Source: Domibacillus enclensis (GTDB lineage Bacteria > Bacillota > Bacilli > Bacillales > Domibacillaceae). From it: a DNA stretch of 64,000 nucleotides. A program made the translations under genes and the position numbers. How positions within the stretch are numbered: position 1 is the stretch's first letter; every line of letters starts with the position of its first letter. Shown piece after piece: positions 43,332 to 52,508 of this stretch. A model generated the notes under the pieces. The model was not told the origin of the DNA. It saw only the letters and a list, made by a program, of their open reading frames with translations, and did not search any database. The stretch is taken from the NCBI RefSeq assembly GCF_900156125.1, contig NZ_FTLX01000001.1, positions 1 to 64,000 on the forward strand, in the 5' to 3' direction.

Positions 43332-44255
43332 ATGGTAATTCATATTACCGGTGCGCCTTGTAGCTGGGGCGTCGATGATCCGCAGCATCCCGATAATCTG
43401 CCCTGGAAGAAAGTCCTGCAGGAAGCGGGAGAAGCAGGATACAAAGCAATTGAGCTCGGTCCGTACGGCTACATGCCCATTCATATTGAACAGGTGAGTG
43501 CGGAGCTTGAGAAAAACGGACTTTCCATCGTAGCCGGAACAATTTTTGATGATCTTGTCGACGAACAGAATAGTGGAAAGGTGCTAAAGCAGACAGAAGA
43601 CATCTGTTCTATCATCACGAGGCTGCCGCCGCTCCCGTTTGAAGAAGGACAGCGTGCAAGAGCACCGTATTTAACAATTATGGACTGGGGGCATCGTGAA
43701 CGCGATTATGCGGCGGGGCATTCAGACCGGGCTCCGCGGTTACGTTCCAGTGAGTGGAATCAGATGATGAGTCACATAAGAAGCATTTGTGAAGTGGCTG
43801 CGAAATGGGGCGTGCGGCCGGTTATTCATCCTCATGCAGGAGGATACATTGAGTTTGCGGATGAAATTGACCGGGTGGCACAGGACATTCCGTATGAAAC
43901 AGCGGGATTATGCCTGGATACCGGCCACCTTCAGTATTCCGGAATGGACCCGGTTGAATGGCTTCGAAAATATGCAGACCGGCTGGATTATATTCACTTT
44001 AAAGATATAAACGAAGCGGTGTATGGAAAAGTGATGAATGAGCACATATCTTTTTTTGATGGCTGTGCCAAAGGGGCCATGTGTCCTCTTGGAACCGGCA
44101 TGATTGATTATTCGGCTATTTATCGCTTGTTGACAGAAGAGCTTCGTTACAGCGGCTACATCACCATTGAGCAGGAGCGCGATCCTAAAAATGCAGAAAC
44201 AAGCCTGAGGGACGTAAAAGAGAGCCTCGATTATTTAAAAAGCATCGGATTTTAG
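43332..44255 (+). CDS. Sugar phosphate isomerase/epimerase-type TIM barrel (IolE-like)
   Basis: A 307-residue xylose-isomerase-like barrel. ITGAPCSWGVDDPQHPD resembles the start of inosose dehydratase IolE (which begins with a similar NPISWG-type pattern). Metal-site residues are in HPHAGGYIE, LDTGH, HFKDI and TIEQE. Likely dehydrates, isomerises or epimerises a keto-sugar or keto-cyclitol. First gene of an operon with a Gfo/Idh/MocA dehydrogenase and a hydroxypyruvate-isomerase-like protein. Substrate not known. Confidence 0.82.
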   Translation: MVIHITGAPCSWGVDDPQHPDNLPWKKVLQEAGEAGYKAIELGPYGYMPIHIEQVSAELEKNGLSIVAGTIFDDLVDEQNSGKVLKQTEDICSIITRLPPLPFEEGQRARAPYLTIMDWGHRERDYAAGHSDRAPRLRSSEWNQMMSHIRSICEVAAKWGVRPVIHPHAGGYIEFADEIDRVAQDIPYETAGLCLDTGHLQYSGMDPVEWLRKYADRLDYIHFKDINEAVYGKVMNEHISFFDGCAKGAMCPLGTGMIDYSAIYRLLTEELRYSGYITIEQERDPKNAETSLRDVKESLDYLKSIGF

Positions 44256-44286
44256 GGAAACTTCACAAAAGAAAGGGAGAAACGAC

Positions 44287-45444
44287 ATGATCAATGGAGA
44301 AAAAACAGTAGAAACACCGATTCGATGGGCCATGATCGGCGGAGGGAGAGGCAGCCAGATTGGGTACATTCACCGCTCCTCAGCTGTACGAGATCACTCA
44401 TTCGCCCTTTTGGCCGGCGCATTTGATCTGGATCCTGGAAGAGGGAAAGAGTTCGGCATTTCAATCGGCGTCGATCCCGACAGGTGCTACGCCGATTATC
44501 GAACGCTTTTTGCGGAGGAAGCAAGGCGCGAGGATGGCATTGAAGCTGTGTCGATCGCGACGCCAAACAGTACTCACTACGAGATGACAAAAGCGGCGCT
44601 TGAAGCCGGCCTTCATGTTATTTGTGAAAAGCCACTTTGCTTTAAAACGGAGGAAGCGGAGGAACTGGCGAAGATTGCGGATGAGATGGGGCTGGTCGTT
44701 GGAGTCATGTATGGGTATTCAGGCCATCAAATGATTGAACAGGCAAGGCAGATGGTTGCGCGCGGCGATCTCGGAGAAATCCGCTTGATCAATATGCAGT
44801 TTGCGCATGGCGCTTATCATACGGCCATCGAAAAAGAAAATCCAGCGGTCAAATGGCGTATGGATCCGCGACTGGCAGGTCCATCGTGTGTGATTGCAGA
44901 TGTCGGCACGCATCCTCTTTTTCTAGCGGAAGCAATTCTGCAGGATTTTGAGATTGAACAGCTTTTGTGCAGCCGCAAATCATTTGTGGAGGACCGGGTG
45001 CTTGAGGATAATGCGTTCATTTTGATGAATTTAAAGGGCGGGGCACAGGCGACGCTCTGGGCGTCCGCGATAAATTGCGGTTCTCTCCATGGGCAAAAGA
45101 TTCGCATAATCGGCTCGAAAGCATCAATTGAATGGTTGGATGAACAGCCAAATCAGCTGGCGTACGAGATAGAAGGAGAGCCTGCCCGTGTGTTGGAGCG
45201 CGGAGCTGCCTATTTGTATCCGGAAGCACTGGTGGAAGACCGGATCAGCGCCGGGCATCCGGAAGGCTTGTTTGATGCCTGGTCGAACCTTTACCGGCGC
45301 TTTGCTATTGCGATGAATCAGTCAAAAAAAGGAGAAAAAACAGATTTTTGGTTTCCGGATATCCGCGCAGGCGTTCAGGGGGTCAAATGGGTGGAAAAGT
45401 GCGTAGAATCTGCGGATAAAGGAGCGGTCTGGATTGAGTATTAA
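44287..45444 (+). CDS. Gfo/Idh/MocA family oxidoreductase
   Basis: A 385-residue dehydrogenase: Rossmann start IRWAMIGGGRGSQIGYIHR, EKP motif ICEKPLC, and ADVGTHPLFLAEAIL with the catalytic Asp-x-x-x-His pair expected in the family (D and H two turns apart). It probably oxidises a ring hydroxyl of a sugar or cyclitol to a ketone. Second gene of the operon, 31 bp after the first; the GAAAGGGAG site precedes its ATG. Confidence 0.88.
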   Translation: MINGEKTVETPIRWAMIGGGRGSQIGYIHRSSAVRDHSFALLAGAFDLDPGRGKEFGISIGVDPDRCYADYRTLFAEEARREDGIEAVSIATPNSTHYEMTKAALEAGLHVICEKPLCFKTEEAEELAKIADEMGLVVGVMYGYSGHQMIEQARQMVARGDLGEIRLINMQFAHGAYHTAIEKENPAVKWRMDPRLAGPSCVIADVGTHPLFLAEAILQDFEIEQLLCSRKSFVEDRVLEDNAFILMNLKGGAQATLWASAINCGSLHGQKIRIIGSKASIEWLDEQPNQLAYEIEGEPARVLERGAAYLYPEALVEDRISAGHPEGLFDAWSNLYRRFAIAMNQSKKGEKTDFWFPDIRAGVQGVKWVEKCVESADKGAVWIEY

Positions 45445-45492
45445 AAAGCAGTCGTAAAACAGCATGTAAAAAAATACAGAGGAGGCTACACC

Positions 45493-46317
45493 ATGTTAAA
45501 ACGAGATATTCATATCGAATCCATTTATACGGAGCTGCCGTTTGAAGAACGTCTGGCCGCTGCGAAACAAGACGGCTTTGATTTTGTAGAAATGTGGGGA
45601 TGGGAGGATAAAGACCTTCCGCAGCTGAAAAAGCTGCTCGATGAAAACGAATTAAAGCTTGCGGCAATGTCTGGAGACGGTCCGTATTCGATGTGTGATC
45701 CGGCCGATAAAGAAAAGTACTTAAACTACATTCAACGATCCATCACAGCGGCCAAAGAAGTCGGCTGTCCGGTGCTCGTCATTCATTCAGATGCACTAGA
45801 GGAATGGCCGCAGTTCGCAAAACCAATGGCGGCTGAGTATTCATATGAAACCCGTATTTGTGCGATGCTGGATGTATTAAAAACAATTGCGCCGTGGGCG
45901 AAAGAAGCGGGCATCACATTCGTGCTCGAAGCGCTGAATGTTGAAAAAGATCATTGCGGAAACTTCCTCACCACCACAAAAACTGCGGTTGATTTAGTGG
46001 CAGCGGTTGGCTCGCCGAATGTGAAAGTATTATATGATGCCTACCATATGTATTTAAACGAAGGGAAAATCTGCGAAACGACGGAAAAGTACCTGCCTTA
46101 TATCGGCCACCTTCACATTGCCGATGCACCAGGCCGTCACGAGCCCGGAACAGGGGTCATTAACTTCCCTTATTTTGTTGAACATTTGGAGAAGATTGGA
46201 TACGAAGGGTCAGTGGGCTTTGAGTTTTACCCGAAAACGGATACTTCGGCAGCTGTGAAGGCAGTGAATGCGTGCTTTGACAATGTAAGAGGCGAAGTGA
46301 AAGCGGCCAGGCGCTGA
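45493..46317 (+). CDS. Hydroxypyruvate isomerase-like TIM barrel
   Basis: A 274-residue barrel of the Hyi branch: FVLEALNVEKDHCGNFLTTT, VKVLYDAYHMYLNEG and HLHIADAPGRHEPGTGVINF are hallmark segments containing the metal ligands (E, D, H, E in GFEFYPK). Hyi interconverts hydroxypyruvate and tartronate semialdehyde, but relatives in sugar operons act on other keto-sugars. Third and last gene of the AraC-linked operon; GAGGAGG precedes the ATG. Confidence 0.85.
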   Translation: MLKRDIHIESIYTELPFEERLAAAKQDGFDFVEMWGWEDKDLPQLKKLLDENELKLAAMSGDGPYSMCDPADKEKYLNYIQRSITAAKEVGCPVLVIHSDALEEWPQFAKPMAAEYSYETRICAMLDVLKTIAPWAKEAGITFVLEALNVEKDHCGNFLTTTKTAVDLVAAVGSPNVKVLYDAYHMYLNEGKICETTEKYLPYIGHLHIADAPGRHEPGTGVINFPYFVEHLEKIGYEGSVGFEFYPKTDTSAAVKAVNACFDNVRGEVKAARR

Positions 46318-46357
46318 AGGAAATAAGCAAAGTGACTGCTTAAACCGACGAATAAAC

Positions 46358-46387
46358 GTAACGAGCGGGAAAACCCGCTCGTTATTT
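46358..46387. terminator. Terminator between the sugar operon and LacI gene
   Basis: AACGAGCGGG, AAAA, CCCGCTCGTT. It overlaps the stop of the convergent LacI gene; T tail is short on the plus strand. Confidence 0.7.
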
Positions 46388-47392
46388 TGATGGAGGCGGG
46401 CTTGTACTCGACCGAACAATCAAGGAAGCGCCGTCAATTGTTACACCCTGACCAGTTTCTCCTTCCTTGCCTTGAATAATGGCGATCAGCTTTTTTACTG
46501 CTTCTCTGCCCATCTCGTATAAAGGCATCTTCACTGTCGTAAGAGGCGGCTGAAGGGTAGAGGTGAAAAAAACATCATGAACACCTATGATCGACATATC
46601 TTTCGGAATGGTCAGCCCTCGATCTTGAATAGCTTTCATCGCTCCCAGGCAGATCATAATATTAGAAGCAAAAACAGCTGTGGGAGGGTCAGGAAGGTCC
46701 AGCAGTATTTCCATGGATTCATAGCCATTCTCTACTGTATATTTGCTTTCTTGAACATATACAGGAATATAGTCAATGTTATCTTCCTGCAATCCTTCTC
46801 TGTAGCCTTGAAACCTGCTTAGACCTGTTGCCGTGAAAAGGGGCCCTGATATGTGCGCGATTCGATGGTGTCCTTGTTTAATCAAGTGTTTAGTCGCAAG
46901 TTTCGCGCCTAATAAATCGTTTGCCACAACATAATTATCCACACCAGCGACAGTGCGGTTTACGAGCATAAAAGGTTTTTTTGTTTTTTTGAGCTCTAAA
47001 ATTTCTTTGTTGTCAATTTCCGAATTGGCTATAAGCAGCCCTTCAATCTGCCCGTCTAAAAGAGGAGAGTAGCTTTTCTCCAACCCTTTCTGCTTTAGGC
47101 TGTAAACGAGCAAATTAAATCCTTCCTGGGCAGCTTGATCTTCTGCTCCGTGAATTATGAGACTGTATACAGGGTTCGAGAAATCAGGAATAATCATGCC
47201 AAGCATTTTGCTCTGGCCTTTCTTTAGGTTTCGAGCCGACATGTTTGGTCGATACTTCAGTTCTTCGACAGCATCAAGAATCCGTTTTCTCGTTTCTGGT
47301 TTAATGTTCAACGCGGGATCGTTATTTACGACTCTGGAAACAACCGATGAGTCTACTTTAGCGAGTTTTGCAACTTCTTTTAATGTGGCCAA
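46382..47392 (-). CDS. LacI family repressor of the lyase-transporter operon
   Basis: A 336-residue repressor. TLKEVAKLAKVDSSVVSRVV is the helix-turn-helix, KYRPNMSARNLKKG the hinge region, followed by the effector-binding domain (MLGMIIPDFSNPVYSLI ... ISIIGVHDVFFTSTLQPPLTTV). TTG at 47392 gives the standard LATLKEVA start and has AGGTAGGTG upstream; a longer frame is unsupported. Divergent from the lyase and SLC13 genes; two ACAAACGTTTGT palindromes in the spacer are its probable operators. Confidence 0.88.
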   Translation of the reverse strand: MATLKEVAKLAKVDSSVVSRVVNNDPALNIKPETRKRILDAVEELKYRPNMSARNLKKGQSKMLGMIIPDFSNPVYSLIIHGAEDQAAQEGFNLLVYSLKQKGLEKSYSPLLDGQIEGLLIANSEIDNKEILELKKTKKPFMLVNRTVAGVDNYVVANDLLGAKLATKHLIKQGHHRIAHISGPLFTATGLSRFQGYREGLQEDNIDYIPVYVQESKYTVENGYESMEILLDLPDPPTAVFASNIMICLGAMKAIQDRGLTIPKDMSIIGVHDVFFTSTLQPPLTTVKMPLYEMGREAVKKLIAIIQGKEGETGQGVTIDGASLIVRSSTSPPPSK

Positions 47393-47571
47393 TTGATGGA
47401 TGCACCTACCTATACAAAAAAGCAATTTTAAAAATATGAGGTCTAAAAATCAGTAATGCAGGAGAACCTTTAGTTTATTATAAAGCAAATTTTATTCAGT
47501 CGCTACATTTTTACATATATATGGAAATAAAAAATGGTTTGACAAAATTTATAGAAGCGATTATTCTTAAA

Positions 47572-47600
47572 TTATCAAAAGACAAACGTTTGTCTATAAT
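47572..47600 (+). promoter_or_regulatory. Lyase operon promoter with LacI operator in the spacer
   Basis: TTATCA (47572-47577), 17 bp, TATAAT (47595-47600), with the perfect 16-bp palindrome AGACAAACGTTTGTCT at 47580-47595 filling the spacer. Confidence 0.75.
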
Positions 47601-47680
47601 GAGAATGCTACTATTAAACATAATTACAGGTTTTAAAGGAAATTTATGATGTAATAAAGTAGAGGGAATTACGATTAATT

Positions 47681-47696
47681 AGACAAACGTTTGTTT
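47681..47696. promoter_or_regulatory. Second LacI operator
   Basis: AGACAAACGTTTGTTT, one base off the first operator and 101 bp downstream of it, inside the transcribed leader. Two sites allow repression by looping or roadblock. Confidence 0.65.
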
Positions 47697-47753
47697 AAAT
47701 ATGAAGGCGGTTACACCTATGTGTATGCCAATTAAAATTGGAGGGAATATAAA

Positions 47754-49127
47754 ATGGCTTCATTCGTAATCGATTCAGAATTGTACAAAGGGATTTATGG
47801 ATCAGAGGAAATGAACAAAGTGTTTTCAGATGAATCACTGCTGCAAAAATGGCTGGACGCTGAGGCAGCTTTGGCAATTGCGGAAGCAGAAGTAGGCTTA
47901 ATCCCTGAAGAAGCAGCGAGGGAGATCGCCCAAAAAGCGAAGTTTGACAATCTGGATATGCCCACAATCAGCAAAGGAATTGTTGACACCTCCCACCCGC
48001 TTATCACGCTGATCCGGTCTCTGGAAAAAATATGCGATGGGGATGCAGGGGGATATGTGCATTGGGGAGCAACGACACAGGATATTATGGATACGGCTGT
48101 TGTCCTTCAAATTAAAGAGGCGCAAGACATTGTTTCAGCTCAACTGAAGACATTTTTAGAGACGTGTCTTACTTTAGCAGTGAAGCATAAAGAAACCATT
48201 ATGCCCGGAAGAACGCACGGACAGCATGCCCTGCCGGTGACATTGGGCTACAAAATGGCGATTTGGGCTGATGAAATTGGCCGCCATCTTGAAAGACTGG
48301 AAGAAGGAAAGAAACGTTACTTAATGGGCCAGTTTGCAGGCGCTGCGGGGACTCTAGCTTCCATTAGTGAAAGCGGTTTAGAGGTTCAGGAAAAGTACTG
48401 CCGCATTTTGGGGCTGGAGCAGCCGACAATCACCTGGCATGTAGGGCGTGATGGCTTTGCGGAGTTTGCGAGTATAATTGCTATGATCTCTGGAACTATC
48501 GGAAAAATAGCTAATGAAATTATTAACCTTCAAAGATCAGAGATAGGAGAAATCGAAGAAGGCTTTGCGATGGGAAAAGTCGGCAGCAGTACCATGCCTC
48601 ATAAGCGCAACCCGATGGTTTGTGAATACGTGGTCGGCTTAACCCGTATTGTTCAACGAAATGCTTCGCTCGGTTTTGATGGCATGATGCAGGAACACGA
48701 GCGAGATATGACCTTTTGGCTGACAGAGTGGTCTTATCTACCTCAAATCTGTATGATGACGAGCGGTGGAATCCAGCAGTTGCAAGGTGTCCTAGAAGGA
48801 TTAATTGTGCATCAAGAAAACATGACTAAAAATCTGTACCTTCTGCAAGGACTTATTGTTTCCGAAAATCTCATGTTGAAACTGGGAAAATATGTTGGGA
48901 GACAAGTGGCTCACGATATAATCTATGACGTTTCGATGAAAGCGTTTGAGGAAAAACGGCCGCTGCTTGAAACAGCTTTAGAACATAAGGAAATCATGAT
49001 CCATATGGATGAAGAGGAAGTACGAAGCCACCTGAATCCGAAAAGCTATATTGGCTTATGCACACAATTCGTCGATCGTGTGGAGAAAAAATGGTCTCCC
49101 TTGGTAATTAACCAAACAAATAGATAA
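47754..49127 (+). CDS. Fumarase/aspartase superfamily lyase (PcaB/adenylosuccinate lyase-like)
   Basis: A 457-residue helical tetramer-forming lyase. The superfamily signature GSSTMPHKRNP carries the catalytic serine loop; TSHPLITLIRSL and WGATTQDIMDTA are the other active-site regions, as in 3-carboxymuconate cycloisomerase and adenylosuccinate lyase; a C-terminal helical domain follows. Such enzymes split fumarate from a C-N or C-O bond or cycloisomerise carboxymuconate. Not a housekeeping purB: it is LacI-regulated and next to an anion transporter, so it probably acts on an imported dicarboxylate. Confidence 0.8.
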   Translation: MASFVIDSELYKGIYGSEEMNKVFSDESLLQKWLDAEAALAIAEAEVGLIPEEAAREIAQKAKFDNLDMPTISKGIVDTSHPLITLIRSLEKICDGDAGGYVHWGATTQDIMDTAVVLQIKEAQDIVSAQLKTFLETCLTLAVKHKETIMPGRTHGQHALPVTLGYKMAIWADEIGRHLERLEEGKKRYLMGQFAGAAGTLASISESGLEVQEKYCRILGLEQPTITWHVGRDGFAEFASIIAMISGTIGKIANEIINLQRSEIGEIEEGFAMGKVGSSTMPHKRNPMVCEYVVGLTRIVQRNASLGFDGMMQEHERDMTFWLTEWSYLPQICMMTSGGIQQLQGVLEGLIVHQENMTKNLYLLQGLIVSENLMLKLGKYVGRQVAHDIIYDVSMKAFEEKRPLLETALEHKEIMIHMDEEEVRSHLNPKSYIGLCTQFVDRVEKKWSPLVINQTNR

Positions 49128-49287
49128 ACGCATTATCAAACAAATCTCTTAACGTATTGTAGAAGGGACATCTTAATTGCGCCCTTCTAGAATTTTATTC
49201 ATTGTAAAAACCGGAAGCTTCGAAGTAAATCCATTTACATTCTTATTTTTGTATCCGTTTTCTTTTAATTTACGAGGAGGTAGAGTG

Positions 49288-50580
49288 ATGTCAGCAGCTA
49301 CTATTACATTGTTTATTTTGCTTTTAGCGGCCATTTTGTTTGTCACGGAAATTATCCCCGTTGCCGCCACGGCGCTACTTGTCACATTTCTTTTGTTTTT
49401 AATGGGCATTATTGATGCAGAAACCGTTTTCTCAGGATTTACAAATCCTATCGTTATTCTGATAACGGGTATGTTTGTGATCGGTGCTTCCTTATTTGAA
49501 ACAGGAGTAGCGAAAAAGATTGGCACATTGATTACTCGATTTGCCAAGACGGAAAAACAGCTGCTACTTGCTGTTATGGTAATCGGCGCTGTCTTATCTG
49601 CGTTTTTATCCAACACGTCTACAACAGCGGTATTGATGCCCATCGTTATTTTGATTGCGGACAGTGCAGGCTATTCCCGCGCAAAGCTACTAATGCCGCT
49701 TGCTTATGCAACAGCACTTGGCGGCATGATTACTCTCGTAGGCACTAACAGCAACCTCGCTGTGCAAGGCGTGATGCAAAATGAAAGCATTCAGCCTTTT
49801 GGTTTTTTCGAATTTGCCAAAGTGGGTGTTCCGTTGACGATTATCGGAATTATTTACATGATGACAATTGGCTACAAGCTGATTCCATCTAGAGAAAATC
49901 AAGAGAAGAAAACCTTTGCGGAAAATGAAACAGCGGCAGGAGCAGAAGTGTCGGCCGTTCACTCGAAAAATACAAGGAAGCAGGTCATTGCAGTTGCTAT
50001 TCTGCTAACCACTGTCGTGTTTATGGTTTTTGAGCAGCAAATTGGCGTTCCGCTACACATCGTTTCGATTATGGGCGCTTTGCTCATTGTCCTTACACGT
50101 ACGATGACAGAAAAACAAGCGTATAAGTCGCTCGATATGTCAACAATTATTTTAGTAGCAGGCATGATGCCTATGGCAACCGCTTTATCTGAAACGGGAG
50201 CGGCGAAAATGATTGCTGACACCATTATTGGATCTGTCGGAATGGATGCTGGGCCTTATTTAATCACCGGCCTGCTGTTTTTGTTGACAACGATTTTGAC
50301 GTCGGTGATGTCAAATACGGCAGCTGCAACACTTCTGGCTCCCATCGGTCTAGTTATTGCCAACAGCATGGGAGCAGATCCCCGCGCTCTTTTGATGGCC
50401 ATTTGTGTGGGCGCTTCAGCGGCGTATGCTTCACCAATCGGCACCCCGCCAAATACAATGATTTACTCAGCAGGGAACTACAGATTTGTTGATTATATTA
50501 AGTGCGGTGTTCCGTTTATTATAATTCAGCTCATTGTGTGTTTAGTTATGGTGCCATTATTTTGGCCGTTTTATGAGTGA
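49288..50580 (+). CDS. SLC13/DASS-type anion transporter
   Basis: A 430-residue, roughly 11-helix transporter of the ion-transporter superfamily. Duplicated hairpin motifs SNTSTTAVLMPIVI and SNTAAATLLAPIGLVI, plus GTNSNLAV and GTPPNTMIYSAG, are the substrate and Na+ site repeats of divalent anion:Na+ symporters. Likely imports the dicarboxylate used by the lyase. ATG at 49288 lies seven bases after GAGGAGG; upstream in-frame codons are unsupported. Last gene of the LacI-controlled pair. Confidence 0.86.
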   Translation: MSAATITLFILLLAAILFVTEIIPVAATALLVTFLLFLMGIIDAETVFSGFTNPIVILITGMFVIGASLFETGVAKKIGTLITRFAKTEKQLLLAVMVIGAVLSAFLSNTSTTAVLMPIVILIADSAGYSRAKLLMPLAYATALGGMITLVGTNSNLAVQGVMQNESIQPFGFFEFAKVGVPLTIIGIIYMMTIGYKLIPSRENQEKKTFAENETAAGAEVSAVHSKNTRKQVIAVAILLTTVVFMVFEQQIGVPLHIVSIMGALLIVLTRTMTEKQAYKSLDMSTIILVAGMMPMATALSETGAAKMIADTIIGSVGMDAGPYLITGLLFLLTTILTSVMSNTAAATLLAPIGLVIANSMGADPRALLMAICVGASAAYASPIGTPPNTMIYSAGNYRFVDYIKCGVPFIIIQLIVCLVMVPLFWPFYE

Positions 50581-50604
50581 ATAAAAAAGGTAGTCTATAG
50601 AATT

Positions 50605-50640
50605 AAAAAACAGTCTTCGAAAAAAAGAAGACTGTTTTTT
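50605..50640. terminator. Terminator between SLC13 gene and ABC exporter
   Basis: AAAAAACAGTCTTC pairs with GAAGACTGTTTTTT; symmetrical, serves both convergent units. Confidence 0.9.
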
Positions 50641-50648
50641 GTTTGTCG

Positions 50649-52508
50649 TCAGCCTGCTGATTTTTCAGCAAACTGGCTATTATACAGTTCTTCATAGAAT
50701 CCTTGTTGTTCCAGCAGTTCCGCATGTGTTCCCTGCTCGATCACTTTGCCCTGGTCCATAACGAGAATCAAATCAGCATCCTTGATCGTCGACAGGCGGT
50801 GGGCGATAACAAAGCTCGTGCGGCCTTCCATTAAGCGGTTCATCGCTTGCTGGATAAAGACTTCGGTTCGTGTATCCACGCTGGATGTGGCTTCATCGAG
50901 AATCATGATCGGCGAATCGGCTAAAATCGCCCGCGCAATCGTCAGGAGCTGCTTTTGCCCCTGTGAAATGTTTGAGGCTTCTTCGTTTAAAATGGTGTCA
51001 TACCCTTCAGGCAGTGTCCGGATAAAGTGATCCGCCTGCGCTGTGCGTGCGGCTTCAACGATTTCTTCCTCGGTCGCCCCGGTTTTGCCGTAGGCGATGT
51101 TGTCCTTGATCGTGCCATTGAAGAGCCAGGTGTCCTGAAGCACCATGCCGAACTGTTTCCGGAGATCATGGCGTGACATTTTCCGGGTATCCAACCCATC
51201 GATTTTAATCGTGCCGCCATTCAGCTCATAAAAACGCATCAGCAGATTGATCAAGGTCGTTTTCCCGGCACCCGTTGGTCCAACGATGGCCACAGTTTGT
51301 CCGGGAGAAACGCGGATGTTCATGTTTTCAATCAGCAAATCGCCCCCGTAGCCAAAATCAACCTGTTCAAATACAACGGACCCGTTCGCCCTCGGCAAGT
51401 GTGACGTGACGACGTCTTTTATTTCTTCTTTTTCATCCAGCAGCTCAAAAACGCGTTCGGCGGCTGCGATGGTCGATTGAATCACATTCGCGATATTCGC
51501 TGTTTGGGTGATCGGCTGTGTGAACTGCTTCGAATACGTAATAAAAGCTTGAATGTCCCCAATGGATATGGCGCGCTGTGTCACGAGAATGCCGCCGACA
51601 ACGCTGATTAATACATAACTCATATTGCCGATAAACATCATCAGCGGCATGATGATGCCCGAAATGAATTGTGCTTTTCGTCCTGCTTCGTATAACTCGT
51701 CATTGACGAGATCAAATTGCTTGCCTGACTTTTTTTCGTATCCGAAGGCTTTGACAACTTGATGGCCTGTATACATTTCCTCAATGTGGCCGTTTAACTG
51801 GCCGAGCGAGCGCTGCTGGTCAGAAAAATACGTTTGCGATTTTTTTAAGATCGGCTGGATGGCGAAAATCGAGACCGGCAGGCTGATGATCGCAATCGCT
51901 GTGAGCAATGGGCTGATCGACAGCATCATTATGACAATACCAACGATAGTGACAATCGATGTAATAAATTGCGTTAAGCTTTGCTGCAGTGTACTGCCGA
52001 TGGTGTCAATGTCATTGGTCATCCGGCTGAGCGTTTCACCGTTTGAGCGCCCGTCAAAATAATGAAGCGGAAGTTTTTCGAGCTTGTTATTCACTTCTTC
52101 CCGCAAGTCATACACAGTGTCCTGCGCCACAGAGGACATAATATATTGCTGAATGTAGCTGAACAGGCTGCTGAAGACATATAGGCCGCCGAGCAGCAGT
52201 AGAATCTGGCCGATTTTTTCAAAATCGATGGCGGCTCCAGGAACGCCCTGGAATTTTCCGTAGGCGCCTTCAAACAGCTCGGTAATGGCCGTTCCCATAA
52301 TTTTTGGTCCGACAATCATAAAGACTGTGCTTAAGATGGCAGCGATGAAAACCGCAATCAGCTTGCTGCGCCGCGGTTTCAAATAAAGAAGAAGACGACG
52401 CAGCGTGCCTTTAAAATCTTTCGGCTTTTGGCCTGGCACCATCATGCTTCCTCCGCCGGGACCAAAGCCGTGCGGTCCGCCGCCTTGAGGTTTTTTAGGA
52501 CTGCTCAT
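50649..52508 (-). CDS. ABC multidrug exporter half-transporter (YfiC-like)
   Basis: A 619-residue fused membrane and ATPase subunit. A Gly/Pro-rich N-terminal tail precedes six helices; the nucleotide domain has Walker A GPTGAGKTT, a divergent signature NISQGQKQ, Walker B MILDEATSSVD with the catalytic Glu, and switch AHRLST. With the neighbouring subunit it forms a heterodimeric exporter in which one ATP site is canonical and one degenerate. Start overlaps the upstream gene by 4 bases. Substrate likely drugs or lipids. Confidence 0.9.
   Translation of the reverse strand: MSSPKKPQGGGPHGFGPGGGSMMVPGQKPKDFKGTLRRLLLYLKPRRSKLIAVFIAAILSTVFMIVGPKIMGTAITELFEGAYGKFQGVPGAAIDFEKIGQILLLLGGLYVFSSLFSYIQQYIMSSVAQDTVYDLREEVNNKLEKLPLHYFDGRSNGETLSRMTNDIDTIGSTLQQSLTQFITSIVTIVGIVIMMLSISPLLTAIAIISLPVSIFAIQPILKKSQTYFSDQQRSLGQLNGHIEEMYTGHQVVKAFGYEKKSGKQFDLVNDELYEAGRKAQFISGIIMPLMMFIGNMSYVLISVVGGILVTQRAISIGDIQAFITYSKQFTQPITQTANIANVIQSTIAAAERVFELLDEKEEIKDVVTSHLPRANGSVVFEQVDFGYGGDLLIENMNIRVSPGQTVAIVGPTGAGKTTLINLLMRFYELNGGTIKIDGLDTRKMSRHDLRKQFGMVLQDTWLFNGTIKDNIAYGKTGATEEEIVEAARTAQADHFIRTLPEGYDTILNEEASNISQGQKQLLTIARAILADSPIMILDEATSSVDTRTEVFIQQAMNRLMEGRTSFVIAHRLSTIKDADLILVMDQGKVIEQGTHAELLEQQGFYEELYNSQFAEKSAG

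Noticed and set aside
47754-49127. Call as housekeeping purB (adenylosuccinate lyase)
   Set aside because: It is outside any purine operon and is paired with a LacI repressor and an anion importer, so a catabolic lyase of the same superfamily is more likely.
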